Positions 7,535 to 13,976 of a DNA stretch of 14,417 nucleotides are shown here, piece after piece. Within the stretch, counting starts at the first letter, position 1; every line of letters starts with the position of its first letter. Under the pieces are notes generated by a model. The model searched no databases. It saw nothing but the letters and a program-made list of their open reading frames with translations, and had not been told where the DNA came from. The stretch comes from Bacillaceae bacterium UBA7792. GTDB taxonomy: Bacteria > Bacillota > Bacilli > Bacillales > Cytobacillaceae. The position numbers were made by a program, and so were the translations under genes. Where the stretch lies: contig DLCS01000098.1 of NCBI GenBank assembly GCA_002480735.1, positions 278-14,694 of the forward strand. The letters run 5' to 3'.

Positions 7535-9273
7535 GCTCCGCCTCCTTCCAGCTGTTGACGGTCAAATTGCTCTTTGTACCAGCCATTTTGCCTTAGAAGC
7601 TCTTCATGTGTTCCCTGTTCAACGATTTCCCCTTCATCCAGGACAATAATTTGATCCGCATGCTGAACACTGGAGAGACGATGGGTTGTAATAATCGTCG
7701 TCTTTCCTCTCCGCTCATTCTGGATGTTTTGAATAATCTTCGTCTCTGTTTTCGCATCAACGGCTGAAAGTGAGTCATCGAGAATGAGAATTTCTGGTTC
7801 CTTGATCAAAGCACGAGCAATCGACACCCGCTGCTTTTGTCCACCAGACAAAGACACTCCCTTTTCACCAACAAGGGTTTCGAGTCCCATCGGAAGGTTC
7901 TCTAAATCCTTTTCAAAATAGGCAAGACGAATCGCCTCCTGAAGTTCCTCTTCTGTGGCATCCTCTTTTCCAAAAAGAATATTCTCACGAATCGTCCGGG
8001 AAAAAAGCACATGATCTTGTGGTACATACCCGATCCAGTCTAATATTTGCTCCTTCGTCTGAGCAGCAATATCGATTCCATTAATGTTCAATTGTCCTTG
8101 TTCAAGTGGGTACTCACGCAGTAATTGTCTAAGGAAGGTGGTTTTCCCTGCCCCTGTTTTCCCGACAATTCCAAGCGTTTCCCCTTTACTTAGCCTTAAG
8201 GAGATATTTTGCAGATTTTTAATCTGGCTAGTAGGATATTGGAATGCTAAATCATCAAATCCAATAATCCCTGGGGTCTTAACCTCAATAGGCTTTGTTG
8301 TGTTTTGAACGTCAGCCTTATAATTAAGGGTTTCCTGCACACGATCAAGTGATGCATTCCCTTGCTGCATGACGTTTATTAATTCACCAATGGCAAAAAT
8401 CGGCCAAACAGCTAACCCTAAATAAACGTTAAAGGTAACAAGCTGACCAACCGTCAACTCCCCATTTGATACGAGAAATGCTCCGTATCCAAGGGCAACG
8501 ACATAGCTGATCCCTGTTCCAATTTTTGTAATAGGGTTAAATAAGGCATTGATCTTCGCTGTTTGCATATTTTTTTCATATACATCTTCTGCCATTTCTG
8601 CAAACTTCACTTCATCCTTTTTCTCCTGAACGTAGGCACGAATGACACGGACACCCGCTACCGACTCTAGTACATTATCATTCAATTCACCAAAGGCATC
8701 CTGTGCTTTCATGTATCGTTCATGGACGATTTTTCCTAAATATTGAATGAGAATCGCCATAATTGGTACTGGAAGCATCGAGAAAAGTGTTAATTTCCAC
8801 GAAATCATAAAGCCCATCGCAAAAATAATCGCACCCATATATAAGGTAGAATCGATGAGAGTCATAATTCCGAACCCAGCTGTGATCGAAACAGCATTCA
8901 AGTCGTTTGTCGCACGCGCCATCAAGTCACCCGTACGATTTTTTTCGTAAAAGGTCGGTGTCATTTTTAAGAATTGCAGCATGAGCTTTCGACGCATAAT
9001 CTTCTGGAGATTAATAGCCCCTTCAAAGAGGCGATATTGCCAAACAAAATTTAGCATGTAACCAATGACAATAATGGCGATAAAAATCAACACATAATTT
9101 GTCAATACTGCTTTTGTCATTTCACCCGCCGTAATTACATCGATAACGGACCCTAGCAAATAGGGCGGAATCACTTCCAAAACACTGGCCATGATGAGCA
9201 AAACGATGGCTAATGTATATTGAATCCAATATTGTTTAAAAAACCAGCTTAATTTTCCCAATACATCAAACAT
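7531..9273 (-). CDS. bmrC: ABC multidrug exporter half, BmrC/YheI-like, degenerate ATPase subunit
   Basis: First half-transporter of the pair (580 residues; BmrC/YheI of B. subtilis has 585). Six membrane segments fill residues 15-300. Walker A is GKTGAGKT (371-378) and the signature is consensus LSGGQ (475-479). Walker B reads ILILDD, with Asp500 in place of the catalytic Glu, and the H-loop is His531. Asp500 is the same residue reported for the degenerate subunit of B. subtilis BmrC/BmrD. The degenerate ATP site would be formed by this Walker A/B and the partner's LSSGQ; the consensus site uses this LSGGQ and the partner's Glu499. The ATG at 9273 follows AAGGAGG with 8-nt spacing. Expression is probably set by the leader attenuator upstream. 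Typical substrates of the family are diverse drugs and dyes. Confidence 0.95.
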   Translation of the reverse strand: MFDVLGKLSWFFKQYWIQYTLAIVLLIMASVLEVIPPYLLGSVIDVITAGEMTKAVLTNYVLIFIAIIVIGYMLNFVWQYRLFEGAINLQKIMRRKLMLQFLKMTPTFYEKNRTGDLMARATNDLNAVSITAGFGIMTLIDSTLYMGAIIFAMGFMISWKLTLFSMLPVPIMAILIQYLGKIVHERYMKAQDAFGELNDNVLESVAGVRVIRAYVQEKKDEVKFAEMAEDVYEKNMQTAKINALFNPITKIGTGISYVVALGYGAFLVSNGELTVGQLVTFNVYLGLAVWPIFAIGELINVMQQGNASLDRVQETLNYKADVQNTTKPIEVKTPGIIGFDDLAFQYPTSQIKNLQNISLRLSKGETLGIVGKTGAGKTTFLRQLLREYPLEQGQLNINGIDIAAQTKEQILDWIGYVPQDHVLFSRTIRENILFGKEDATEEELQEAIRLAYFEKDLENLPMGLETLVGEKGVSLSGGQKQRVSIARALIKEPEILILDDSLSAVDAKTETKIIQNIQNERRGKTTIITTHRLSSVQHADQIIVLDEGEIVEQGTHEELLRQNGWYKEQFDRQQLEGGGA

Positions 9274-9312
9274 GTATCAAACCTCCTTCGTGCTGTTTTG
9301 GTTAGGTACTGG

Positions 9313-9372
9313 CTACCCACTGTGTAGCAAGTCCTTTTTAAAAATTAACGTTCTCTTTTTCCTTTTCAGCAT
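9313..9372 (-). CDS. Possible 19-residue basic peptide ORF between attenuator and bmrC
   Basis: The ORF reads MLKRKKRTLIFKKDLLHSG and ends 39 nt before the bmrC ATG. AAAGGAG lies 9 nt upstream of its ATG, a good ribosome site. It starts only after the attenuator terminator, so it would be translated only on read-through transcripts. It is strongly basic (KRKKR, KK). I do not recognise it. It may be a second regulatory uORF, a coupling device for bmrC, or chance. Its own terminal region can fold into GCTAC/GTAGC around the stop codon. Confidence 0.4.
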   Translation of the reverse strand: MLKRKKRTLIFKKDLLHSG

Positions 9373-9425
9373 AATCCTCTACTCCTTTCTTTTTCACACC
9401 AACAATTCAAAAAAAACAACAAAAA

Positions 9426-9455
9426 AGATGTATACCCTAAAAAGAGCATACATCT
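9426..9455 (-). terminator. Attenuator terminator in the bmrCD leader
   Basis: On the minus strand a 13-bp stem (two G-U pairs) with a 4-nt UUUU loop is followed at once by a run of U, then GUUG and a second run of eight U. This is a textbook intrinsic terminator placed about 155 nt before bmrC and after a short leader ORF, which makes it an attenuator and not the end of an operon. Its 3' arm contains GGGTATA, which can also pair with an upstream segment (9460-9469). Confidence 0.85.
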
Positions 9456-9459
9456 CTGT

Positions 9460-9526
9460 AAAGGTATAGAAGGTCATCCATACCTCTAAATGTTAGCATT
9501 CTGCCATTAAACAAATAAAGGTATGG
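9460..9526 (-). promoter_or_regulatory. Competing RNA segments of the bmrCD attenuator
   Basis: Three segments in transcript order can pair alternatively. Segment 1, CCATACCT (9519-9526), lies within leader-peptide codons Ser-Ile-Pro. Segment 2, AGGTATGG (9478-9485), is a perfect complement of segment 1. Segment 3 (9460-9469) contains CTATACCT and can form a stem of up to 12 bp with segment 2, or pair over about 8 bp with the 3' arm of the terminator. If 1 pairs with 2, segment 3 is free to break the terminator. If a ribosome covers 1, then 2 pairs with 3 and the terminator forms. The pairing is visible; the switch logic is inference. Confidence 0.65.
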
Positions 9527-9575
9527 ACCATGTTATGAAGTTGACGGTTTTGAATTTTGAATCATGACGTCTCAT
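9507..9575 (-). CDS. 22-residue leader peptide of the bmrCD attenuator (BmrB-like role)
   Basis: The ORF runs from ATG 9575 to TAA 9507 and encodes a peptide beginning MRRHDSKFKT and ending WSIPLFV. AAAGGAGG lies 8 nt upstream, the strongest ribosome site in this gap, and a promoter sits just beyond. The last third overlaps RNA segment 1 of the attenuator. In B. subtilis bmrCD is preceded by bmrB, a 54-codon translated leader that controls read-through in response to ribosome-targeting antibiotics. This ORF is shorter and I see no clear sequence match, so the equivalence is by position and architecture. An ATG at 9584 gives only six codons and is too close to the ribosome site. Confidence 0.7.
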   Translation of the reverse strand: MRRHDSKFKTVNFITWSIPLFV

Positions 9576-9617
9576 CGCCCATTCCTCCTTTGTCAAAAAA
9601 TTGTTTAGTGTTTCTAA

Positions 9618-9647
9618 AGATTACCACCGATTTCGGATAATTGTCAA
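9618..9647 (-). promoter_or_regulatory. Promoter of the bmrCD leader transcript
   Basis: On the minus strand TTGACA (9642-9647) is followed after 18 bp by TAATCT (9618-9623), preceded by TGG, an extended -10 element. The -10 itself is weak. The spacer contains CCGA and TCGG 2 bp apart, a small inverted repeat that might bind a regulator. The predicted start near 9611 gives a leader of about 338 nt before bmrC. Confidence 0.65.
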
Positions 9648-9670
9648 CTATCAAACAGATATTTTTTTCC

Positions 9671-9710
9671 AGTTAAAACCCCATACCTATTTGGATATGG
9701 GGTTTTAACT
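9671..9710. terminator. Terminator after the anti-sigma gene
   Basis: A perfect 15-bp stem (9671-9685 with 9696-9710) continues with CC/GG past a bulge around a 5-nt loop. The GGGGTTTTAACT arm provides the U-rich tail within the stem in both directions. It begins 6 bp after the anti-sigma stop codon and isolates the sigma operon from the bmrCD promoter at 9618-9647. Confidence 0.8.
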
Positions 9711-9715
9711 AGAAC

Positions 9716-10837
9716 TTACTTGGTTAAAGAAATTTTAATATCCTCACCTATCTCGAGGATGCAATCACTACGGTCTGGAACTGGTTCAAAAACCATAATA
9801 AATTCATCCTCCCCTGATGGTACATCTCCTTTGCTAAAGATAGGATTAATTGTCTTGCCTGCGGACTTCAGGAACACACCTGGTTTTCCAGGAACTACCG
9901 TATAGCCGGTTCCTTTCTCAAATTTCCTTGCGTTAAGGAATTGATGCTCTAGCTGACTCATCACTTCATATTTCTCTCCATTTTCATCTGTTAAGAGCTT
10001 TGTGTCGTCACCCACAACTACCACTCTTGTTTCTGTATCTGAAAAATCGACTTCCTTAATGAAGTAATTCATTTCTTTAAACACAAATTCCTTTTTCACT
10101 TCACTCGTTTCCCTGTCCGAGATAGCTGATTCTTCTAGGATGAAGGTTAATGGCCAAGTGGATTCCAAAACCCCTGTTTCCTGATCATGATAATAGGTTA
10201 AATTTTGAAGCTCTAACACAATTTCCTGACCTTTATGCTCCTTAATCGAGTCGAAGGATAAGGCTTCCGCTACTAGATTCTCTTCGGCGTCATAGTGTCT
10301 ACTTCCCCAGCCTACATGTTTAAGATTCGTTTTTTGTCCATCTTCCCCAATCAGATACACAGTGCTTTTTCCTTCAAAATTATCGAAGTAGTAATGTTCA
10401 AGATTCGTTTTTTCACTTTGAAAGGTCAATAAAAGTTTTGTTTCCTTATCATCAGTCCATACGTTCTGGAAACGAACAGTAATATCATTCTTTTCATCAT
10501 AGTAGGTTTGATTTAATGGTTGTCCTCTTCCCTCTTCCAAGGCCATTTTTAGACCCGTATCATCGATGTGCTTACTGGCAAATATTTTATCATACATCTC
10601 CTGAATGGCTGCTCGAACAGGTGTCAGAGTTAGGGATGAAAGTGCTAGGAAACATACCGCCGCTGGAATAAGAAGTCTTTTGTATTTACGCCCTTTCTTT
10701 TTCTTATTCCTATTTACGTCCCCCTGCTTTTCATAGGAATCCTGCTCTAACTTTGCAGCTTTGACTCCAAGCTTTACCCGTTCATGTAAATGATCTGGAA
10801 TTCTTATTTTTTCAAGCTCCTCTTTTAAATTACTCAC
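9716..10837 (-). CDS. Membrane-anchored anti-sigma factor, DUF4179-type
   Basis: Predicted single-pass membrane protein (373 residues) that holds the adjacent ECF sigma factor inactive. The first 53 residues are cytoplasmic and end in a very basic stretch (KKKKGRKYKR). One membrane segment spans about 54-72 (LLIPAAVCFLALSSLTL), followed by TPVRAAI, a typical start of the extracytoplasmic DUF4179 domain. The outer part (about 75-373) is rich in beta strands and charged residues. The architecture and the DUF4179 assignment come from pattern recognition. Its ATG overlaps the sigma stop codon in an ATGA junction, so the pair is translationally coupled and made in proportion. The signal that releases the sigma factor is not evident; regulated proteolysis or ligand binding by the outer domain are family-level possibilities. 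Confidence 0.85.
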   Translation of the reverse strand: MSNLKEELEKIRIPDHLHERVKLGVKAAKLEQDSYEKQGDVNRNKKKKGRKYKRLLIPAAVCFLALSSLTLTPVRAAIQEMYDKIFASKHIDDTGLKMALEEGRGQPLNQTYYDEKNDITVRFQNVWTDDKETKLLLTFQSEKTNLEHYYFDNFEGKSTVYLIGEDGQKTNLKHVGWGSRHYDAEENLVAEALSFDSIKEHKGQEIVLELQNLTYYHDQETGVLESTWPLTFILEESAISDRETSEVKKEFVFKEMNYFIKEVDFSDTETRVVVVGDDTKLLTDENGEKYEVMSQLEHQFLNARKFEKGTGYTVVPGKPGVFLKSAGKTINPIFSKGDVPSGEDEFIMVFEPVPDRSDCILEIGEDIKISLTK

Positions 10838-11352
10838 GAAAAATCAACCCCCTTTAACTGTTTACGTAGCTTGCCTAGTGCACGATATAAGACCGATTTT
10901 GCTGAACCTAAGGGAATGTCAAATGATTCAGCTATTTCTTTGAAGGAATACCCTTCATAGTACTTTAGTAGAACCATGCTTTTTTCCTCTTCATTTAATT
11001 CATTTAATAATTCCTGTAAAGTGATTGAGAGTGGAACATCTTCCTCGTTAATGGGGATCATTTCATTGAATTCTGGCTTTAGCTGAATGACCTTTTTATT
11101 TTTTCTTATTAGGTCGATTGAGCAAGTAATGGTAATTTTTATTAGCCATGTTTTGAAATACTGTGGACTTTTCAATGTATGGATGTTTTTGAATGATCGA
11201 TACGCAACCTCCTGTACGACATCCAAAGCATCATTTTCGTTCTTGACATAAACAAAAGACATTCGATAAATATCTTTTTCATATTGCTGGAAAAGCTGTA
11301 GAAAAGCTATATCATCACCTTCCTGCGCCTTCTTTACTAACGTGACGTCCAT
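10834..11352 (-). CDS. ECF-type RNA polymerase sigma factor
   Basis: Alternative sigma factor of 172 residues with only regions 2 and 4. Region 2 (about 15-85) includes DALDVVQEVAYRSFKNIHTL and FKTWLIKI, the -10 recognition and core-binding part. Region 4 (about 108-165) includes the HTH YSFKEIAESFDIPLGSAKSVLYRAL for the -35 box. It resembles the SigV-like ECF group in B. subtilis, but I cannot name the orthologue. The ATG at 11352 has GAGAGG 6 nt upstream. The pairing with a DUF4179 membrane protein suggests an envelope-stress or extracellular-signal response. No convincing ECF-type autoregulatory promoter was identified; a GTCG-containing stretch near 11430-11436 (minus strand) after a T-rich run is a weak candidate. 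Confidence 0.92.
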   Translation of the reverse strand: MDVTLVKKAQEGDDIAFLQLFQQYEKDIYRMSFVYVKNENDALDVVQEVAYRSFKNIHTLKSPQYFKTWLIKITITCSIDLIRKNKKVIQLKPEFNEMIPINEEDVPLSITLQELLNELNEEEKSMVLLKYYEGYSFKEIAESFDIPLGSAKSVLYRALGKLRKQLKGVDFS

Positions 11353-11446
11353 CCTGCACCTCTCCGTTCTTTCTCTTACATTCTAAGCTCATTTCCAAGC
11401 AGCCTACATTTATTAGACAAACGACATCCCCTTTTGGCTTAAAAAA

Positions 11447-11475
11447 ATTTAACAGGAATAGGAGGACATCGTCAA
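11447..11475 (-). promoter_or_regulatory. Candidate sigma-A promoter for the ECF sigma operon
   Basis: On the minus strand TTGACG (11470-11475), a 17-bp spacer and TTAAAT (11447-11452). The -10 box matches only 4 of 6 positions. The start point would be near 11440, giving an 88-nt leader. It may provide basal expression. Confidence 0.4.
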
Positions 11476-11550
11476 TTCGTATTAATAAAGGGGGACAAGT
11501 ATTAACACCATGGGTCCATCAACCGATGCTACGCTTTCTCCCCAAAATCC

Positions 11551-11559
11551 TGTTATACT
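11551..11559 (+). promoter_or_regulatory. Extended -10 promoter of the pabB fusion gene
   Basis: TGT-TATACT (11551-11559) is a near-perfect extended -10 element. No good -35 box is seen 16-18 bp upstream, which fits an extended -10 promoter. Transcription would start near 11566, about 60 nt before the chosen ATG. Confidence 0.6.
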
Positions 11560-11626
11560 CACAACTAGAGAGATCTTCTTCTGTTTATTCAGCCGACCAG
11601 TTGAAAAAAGTTAAGGGGAAATGGAT

Positions 11627-13378
11627 ATGATTCAAGAGAGACAAACAATGCTTCATTTTGAGTTTATTAATAAGGACGGCGACATGAACCCACTCTCATT
11701 TGTCGCACCAGAAGAAATTATCATAGCAAGAACAGTTGATGAAGTCGTTCCCTGCCTGCAAAGGATCCAAAAGGCAGTGGAATCCGGGCTATACGCAGCT
11801 GGTTATCTCACCTATGAAGCAGCTCCCGCGTTTGATCAGACCTTCACCGTGAATCCAAATAACAAGATGCCATTATTGTGGTTTGGATTATTTCGCCATC
11901 CTAGCGAGTTGTCCAAGGATGAACAGACCAATTTCTTTACCGTTTCTAAATGGGATGCTGATGTCAGTCAGGATGAATACTACCGGAACATAGACAATAT
12001 CAAACAATACATAAAAAACGGGGATACTTATCAAGTGAACTATACGATCCGCCTCCACTCTTTGTTAAAAGGGGATGACTTTAGTTTTTACAAGCAGCTT
12101 GCCAAGGGACAATCAGCGAATTACTGCGCCTACATTTCTACTGATGAATACAGTATCCTATCAGCATCACCCGAACTGTTCTTTCATTTAAAGGATCAGC
12201 TAATTACTACAAAGCCAATGAAGGGGACGATCCAAAGAGGAAAAACTCATGTCGAGGATTTAGCCAATTTTCAGTGGCTATCCGATTCAGTGAAAAATCG
12301 TTCCGAAAATCTAATGATTGTCGACCTTATTCGAAACGATCTGGGTCAAATTGCTGAAACAGGCACTGTAAAAGTGCCGCATCTTTTTTCCATCGAGAAA
12401 TATCCTACCGTCTTTCAAATGACATCCACTGTTACTGCACAGCTTTCACCTAAGACTTCCATTGCTGACATCTTTGTAGCCCTTTTTCCATGCGGTTCGA
12501 TAACGGGTGCTCCGAAAATTAGCACTATGAGAATCATCAATGAATTAGAGGATAGCCCTCGAGAGGTTTATTGCGGAGCCATCGGTTATATTACACCGGA
12601 GATGGAAGCGATATTTAATGTACCGATTCGAACAGTGGTTGTCGATAAATCTTCGGGGCAAGCGGTCTATGGTGTTGGCGGTGGCATAACATGGGATTCA
12701 ACCGCTGAAGAAGAGTACAAAGAAGTTTTGACGAAGGCTATGCTATTGGAACGACTAGAGCCAAATTTTCAGCTGTTGGAGAGTCTATATTTAAAAAACG
12801 GACAATATTTTTTATTGAACGAGCATATCGAACGTTTGAAACATTCTGCTGAGTATTTTGGTTTTTCAATTGACATCGCTAATATGGAGTTAAAGTTGCA
12901 AGACTATGCAGCAAAGCATCGTAATAATGAGGAAAAAGTGAGAGTGCTCCTTACCGAAGAAGGTCATATATCTATTGAAGGGCAGCCGCTCGTTCCTACA
13001 CCTGCTGTGGTTGATGCTGTCCTTGCAGATGCCCCTATTTCGAAGGAAAATATTTTTCTTTACCATAAAACGACTAATCGAAGGATTTACTCTGATAGGA
13101 AGGATAGGTTTCCGAATGTTTATGATGTGCTTTTATGGAATGAGGAAGGGGAACTGACGGAATTTACAACAGGAAATGTAGTGGTGGAAATCGAGGGAGA
13201 ATACCTCACCCCTTTTGTAGAAAGTGGACTGCTCGCAGGGACTTTTCGCAAGCATCTGCTCGAGCAAAAGCAAATCCGTGAGGAAAAATTAAAGCTGGAA
13301 GATTTAAAGGCTTGTTCGGCTATTTGGCTTATTAATAGTGTGAGACAGTGGGTTCGAGTGAACCTGTTGATGGAGTAG
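11627..13378 (+). CDS. pabB: Fused aminodeoxychorismate synthase component I (PabB) and aminodeoxychorismate lyase (PabC-like)
   Basis: Bifunctional enzyme of p-aminobenzoate (folate) synthesis, 583 residues. Residues about 110-375 are the chorismate-binding domain. Lys199 in TKPMKGT is the lysine that distinguishes PabB from TrpE (where PIAGT is usual) and acts as nucleophile. IRNDLG (235-240) and CGSITGAPK (289-297) are further core motifs. Residues about 380-583 are a class IV aminotransferase fold like PabC, with the probable PLP lysine 481 in YHKTTNR, followed by LTEFTTGN and LLAGTFRK. The product of the first half, aminodeoxychorismate, would be split by the second to p-aminobenzoate and pyruvate. 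No PabA glutaminase gene is nearby. ATG 11627 is chosen because AAGGGG lies 8 nt upstream; the ATG at 11621 is only 2 nt from it. It is a single-gene unit with its own promoter and terminator. Confidence 0.92.
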   Translation: MIQERQTMLHFEFINKDGDMNPLSFVAPEEIIIARTVDEVVPCLQRIQKAVESGLYAAGYLTYEAAPAFDQTFTVNPNNKMPLLWFGLFRHPSELSKDEQTNFFTVSKWDADVSQDEYYRNIDNIKQYIKNGDTYQVNYTIRLHSLLKGDDFSFYKQLAKGQSANYCAYISTDEYSILSASPELFFHLKDQLITTKPMKGTIQRGKTHVEDLANFQWLSDSVKNRSENLMIVDLIRNDLGQIAETGTVKVPHLFSIEKYPTVFQMTSTVTAQLSPKTSIADIFVALFPCGSITGAPKISTMRIINELEDSPREVYCGAIGYITPEMEAIFNVPIRTVVVDKSSGQAVYGVGGGITWDSTAEEEYKEVLTKAMLLERLEPNFQLLESLYLKNGQYFLLNEHIERLKHSAEYFGFSIDIANMELKLQDYAAKHRNNEEKVRVLLTEEGHISIEGQPLVPTPAVVDAVLADAPISKENIFLYHKTTNRRIYSDRKDRFPNVYDVLLWNEEGELTEFTTGNVVVEIEGEYLTPFVESGLLAGTFRKHLLEQKQIREEKLKLEDLKACSAIWLINSVRQWVRVNLLME

Positions 13379-13404
13379 GACGAGGCTATAACCTCGTCCT
13401 TTTT
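13377..13404 (+). terminator. Intrinsic terminator of the pabB fusion gene
   Basis: AGGACGAGG (13377-13385) pairs perfectly with CCTCGTCCT (13392-13400) around a 6-nt loop, followed by TTTT. The stem begins within the TAG stop codon (13376-13378). Confidence 0.92.
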
Positions 13405-13410
13405 GTGTTT

Positions 13411-13438
13411 CGCAAATATATCACGATTTACGCAAATA
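13411..13438. repeat. Short direct repeat CGCAAATA
   Basis: CGCAAATA occurs at 13411-13418 and 13431-13438, exactly 20 bp apart (two helical turns), in the gap between the pabB terminator and the last small membrane gene. Its function is unknown. It may be a fragment of a dispersed intergenic repeat or chance. Confidence 0.3.
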
Positions 13439-13464
13439 AGATTAATGATTGCCTTTCTGAACCC

Positions 13465-13710
13465 CTAATCAATCTCATTTAATGTCTTTTCTATTCTTGT
13501 TAAGCGTTCGTTTAAGCTTTCAATCAATTTTAGCTGCTGCTCCTGAAGCAAGGAAGACTCCTTATCAAGGTTTAGACGCTCATCAGCTCGTTTTTCTGCC
13601 CGTCTTATGTATTTAACTCCAAAATATATAATAAGTACAATCAACACTAACGGCAATAACATAACCGCCAGGCCGAATAATTGAAAAATCATATCACCAA
13701 AGTTGAGCAC
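13465..13710 (-). CDS. Small membrane protein with C-terminal coiled coil (second paralogue)
   Basis: Unrecognised 81-residue protein. One strongly hydrophobic segment (about 8-33, LFGLAVMLLPLVLIVLIIYF) is followed by a basic turn (KYIRRAEKRADERLNLDKES) and a heptad-rich helix ending ESLNERLTRIEKTLNEID. It is clearly a paralogue of the gene just upstream (shared KRADERLxLD...LNERL/VDERLxxxEqTLNEV pattern). The likely topology is a short outside N terminus with the coiled coil in the cytoplasm. It starts at GTG 13710 with GGAGG 7 nt upstream, 17 bp after the previous stop codon, so it is the last gene of a three-gene operon. It vaguely resembles DUF4083-type small membrane proteins; this is tentative. 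Confidence 0.8.
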   Translation of the reverse strand: MLNFGDMIFQLFGLAVMLLPLVLIVLIIYFGVKYIRRAEKRADERLNLDKESSLLQEQQLKLIESLNERLTRIEKTLNEID

Positions 13711-13727
13711 AAGATTCCCTCCGAAAA

Positions 13728-13961
13728 TTAATTGACTTCATTCAAGGTTTGTTCCACTTTTGCAAGGCGTTCGTCCACCGAGGTCAAAAGCGAAATTTGT
13801 TTTTGCTGCATGGAAAAACTTTTCCGATCTAACTCCAATCTCTCATCTGCCCTTTTGTTCATCCTGCTAATAACCCGAAGTCCATACAGAACGAGGCAAA
13901 GAATGAGAATAAATGGAGATAAACTTAGCAAAAACATGAAAGACGCTGCACCCATTTCCAC
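13728..13961 (-). CDS. Small membrane protein with C-terminal coiled coil (first paralogue)
   Basis: Unrecognised 77-residue protein. A hydrophobic segment (about 7-28, SFMFLLSLSPFILILCLVLYGL) is followed by RVISRMNKRADERLELDRKS and a predicted coiled coil ending SVDERLAKVEQTLNEVN. It shares a tail pattern and length with its downstream neighbour, so the pair arose by tandem duplication and may form mixed oligomers. GTG 13961 and ATG 13955 are both possible: AAGGAG lies 4 nt before the GTG and 10 nt before the ATG. The gene lies 15 bp after the winged-helix regulator and is surely cotranscribed with it. Confidence 0.8.
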   Translation of the reverse strand: MEMGAASFMFLLSLSPFILILCLVLYGLRVISRMNKRADERLELDRKSFSMQQKQISLLTSVDERLAKVEQTLNEVN

Positions 13962-13976
13962 TCATCTCCTTCCTTT

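Noticed and set aside
9567..9584. Six-codon ORF from the first ATG after AAAGGAGG in the bmrCD leader
   Set aside because: The ATG is 1 nt from the ribosome site, too close to be used; the ATG at 9575 has ideal spacing.
11510..11614. 34-residue plus-strand ORF ending at the pabB ribosome site
   Set aside because: Its GGGGG motif is 15 nt from the ATG, the pabB promoter start falls inside it, and the composition looks non-coding.
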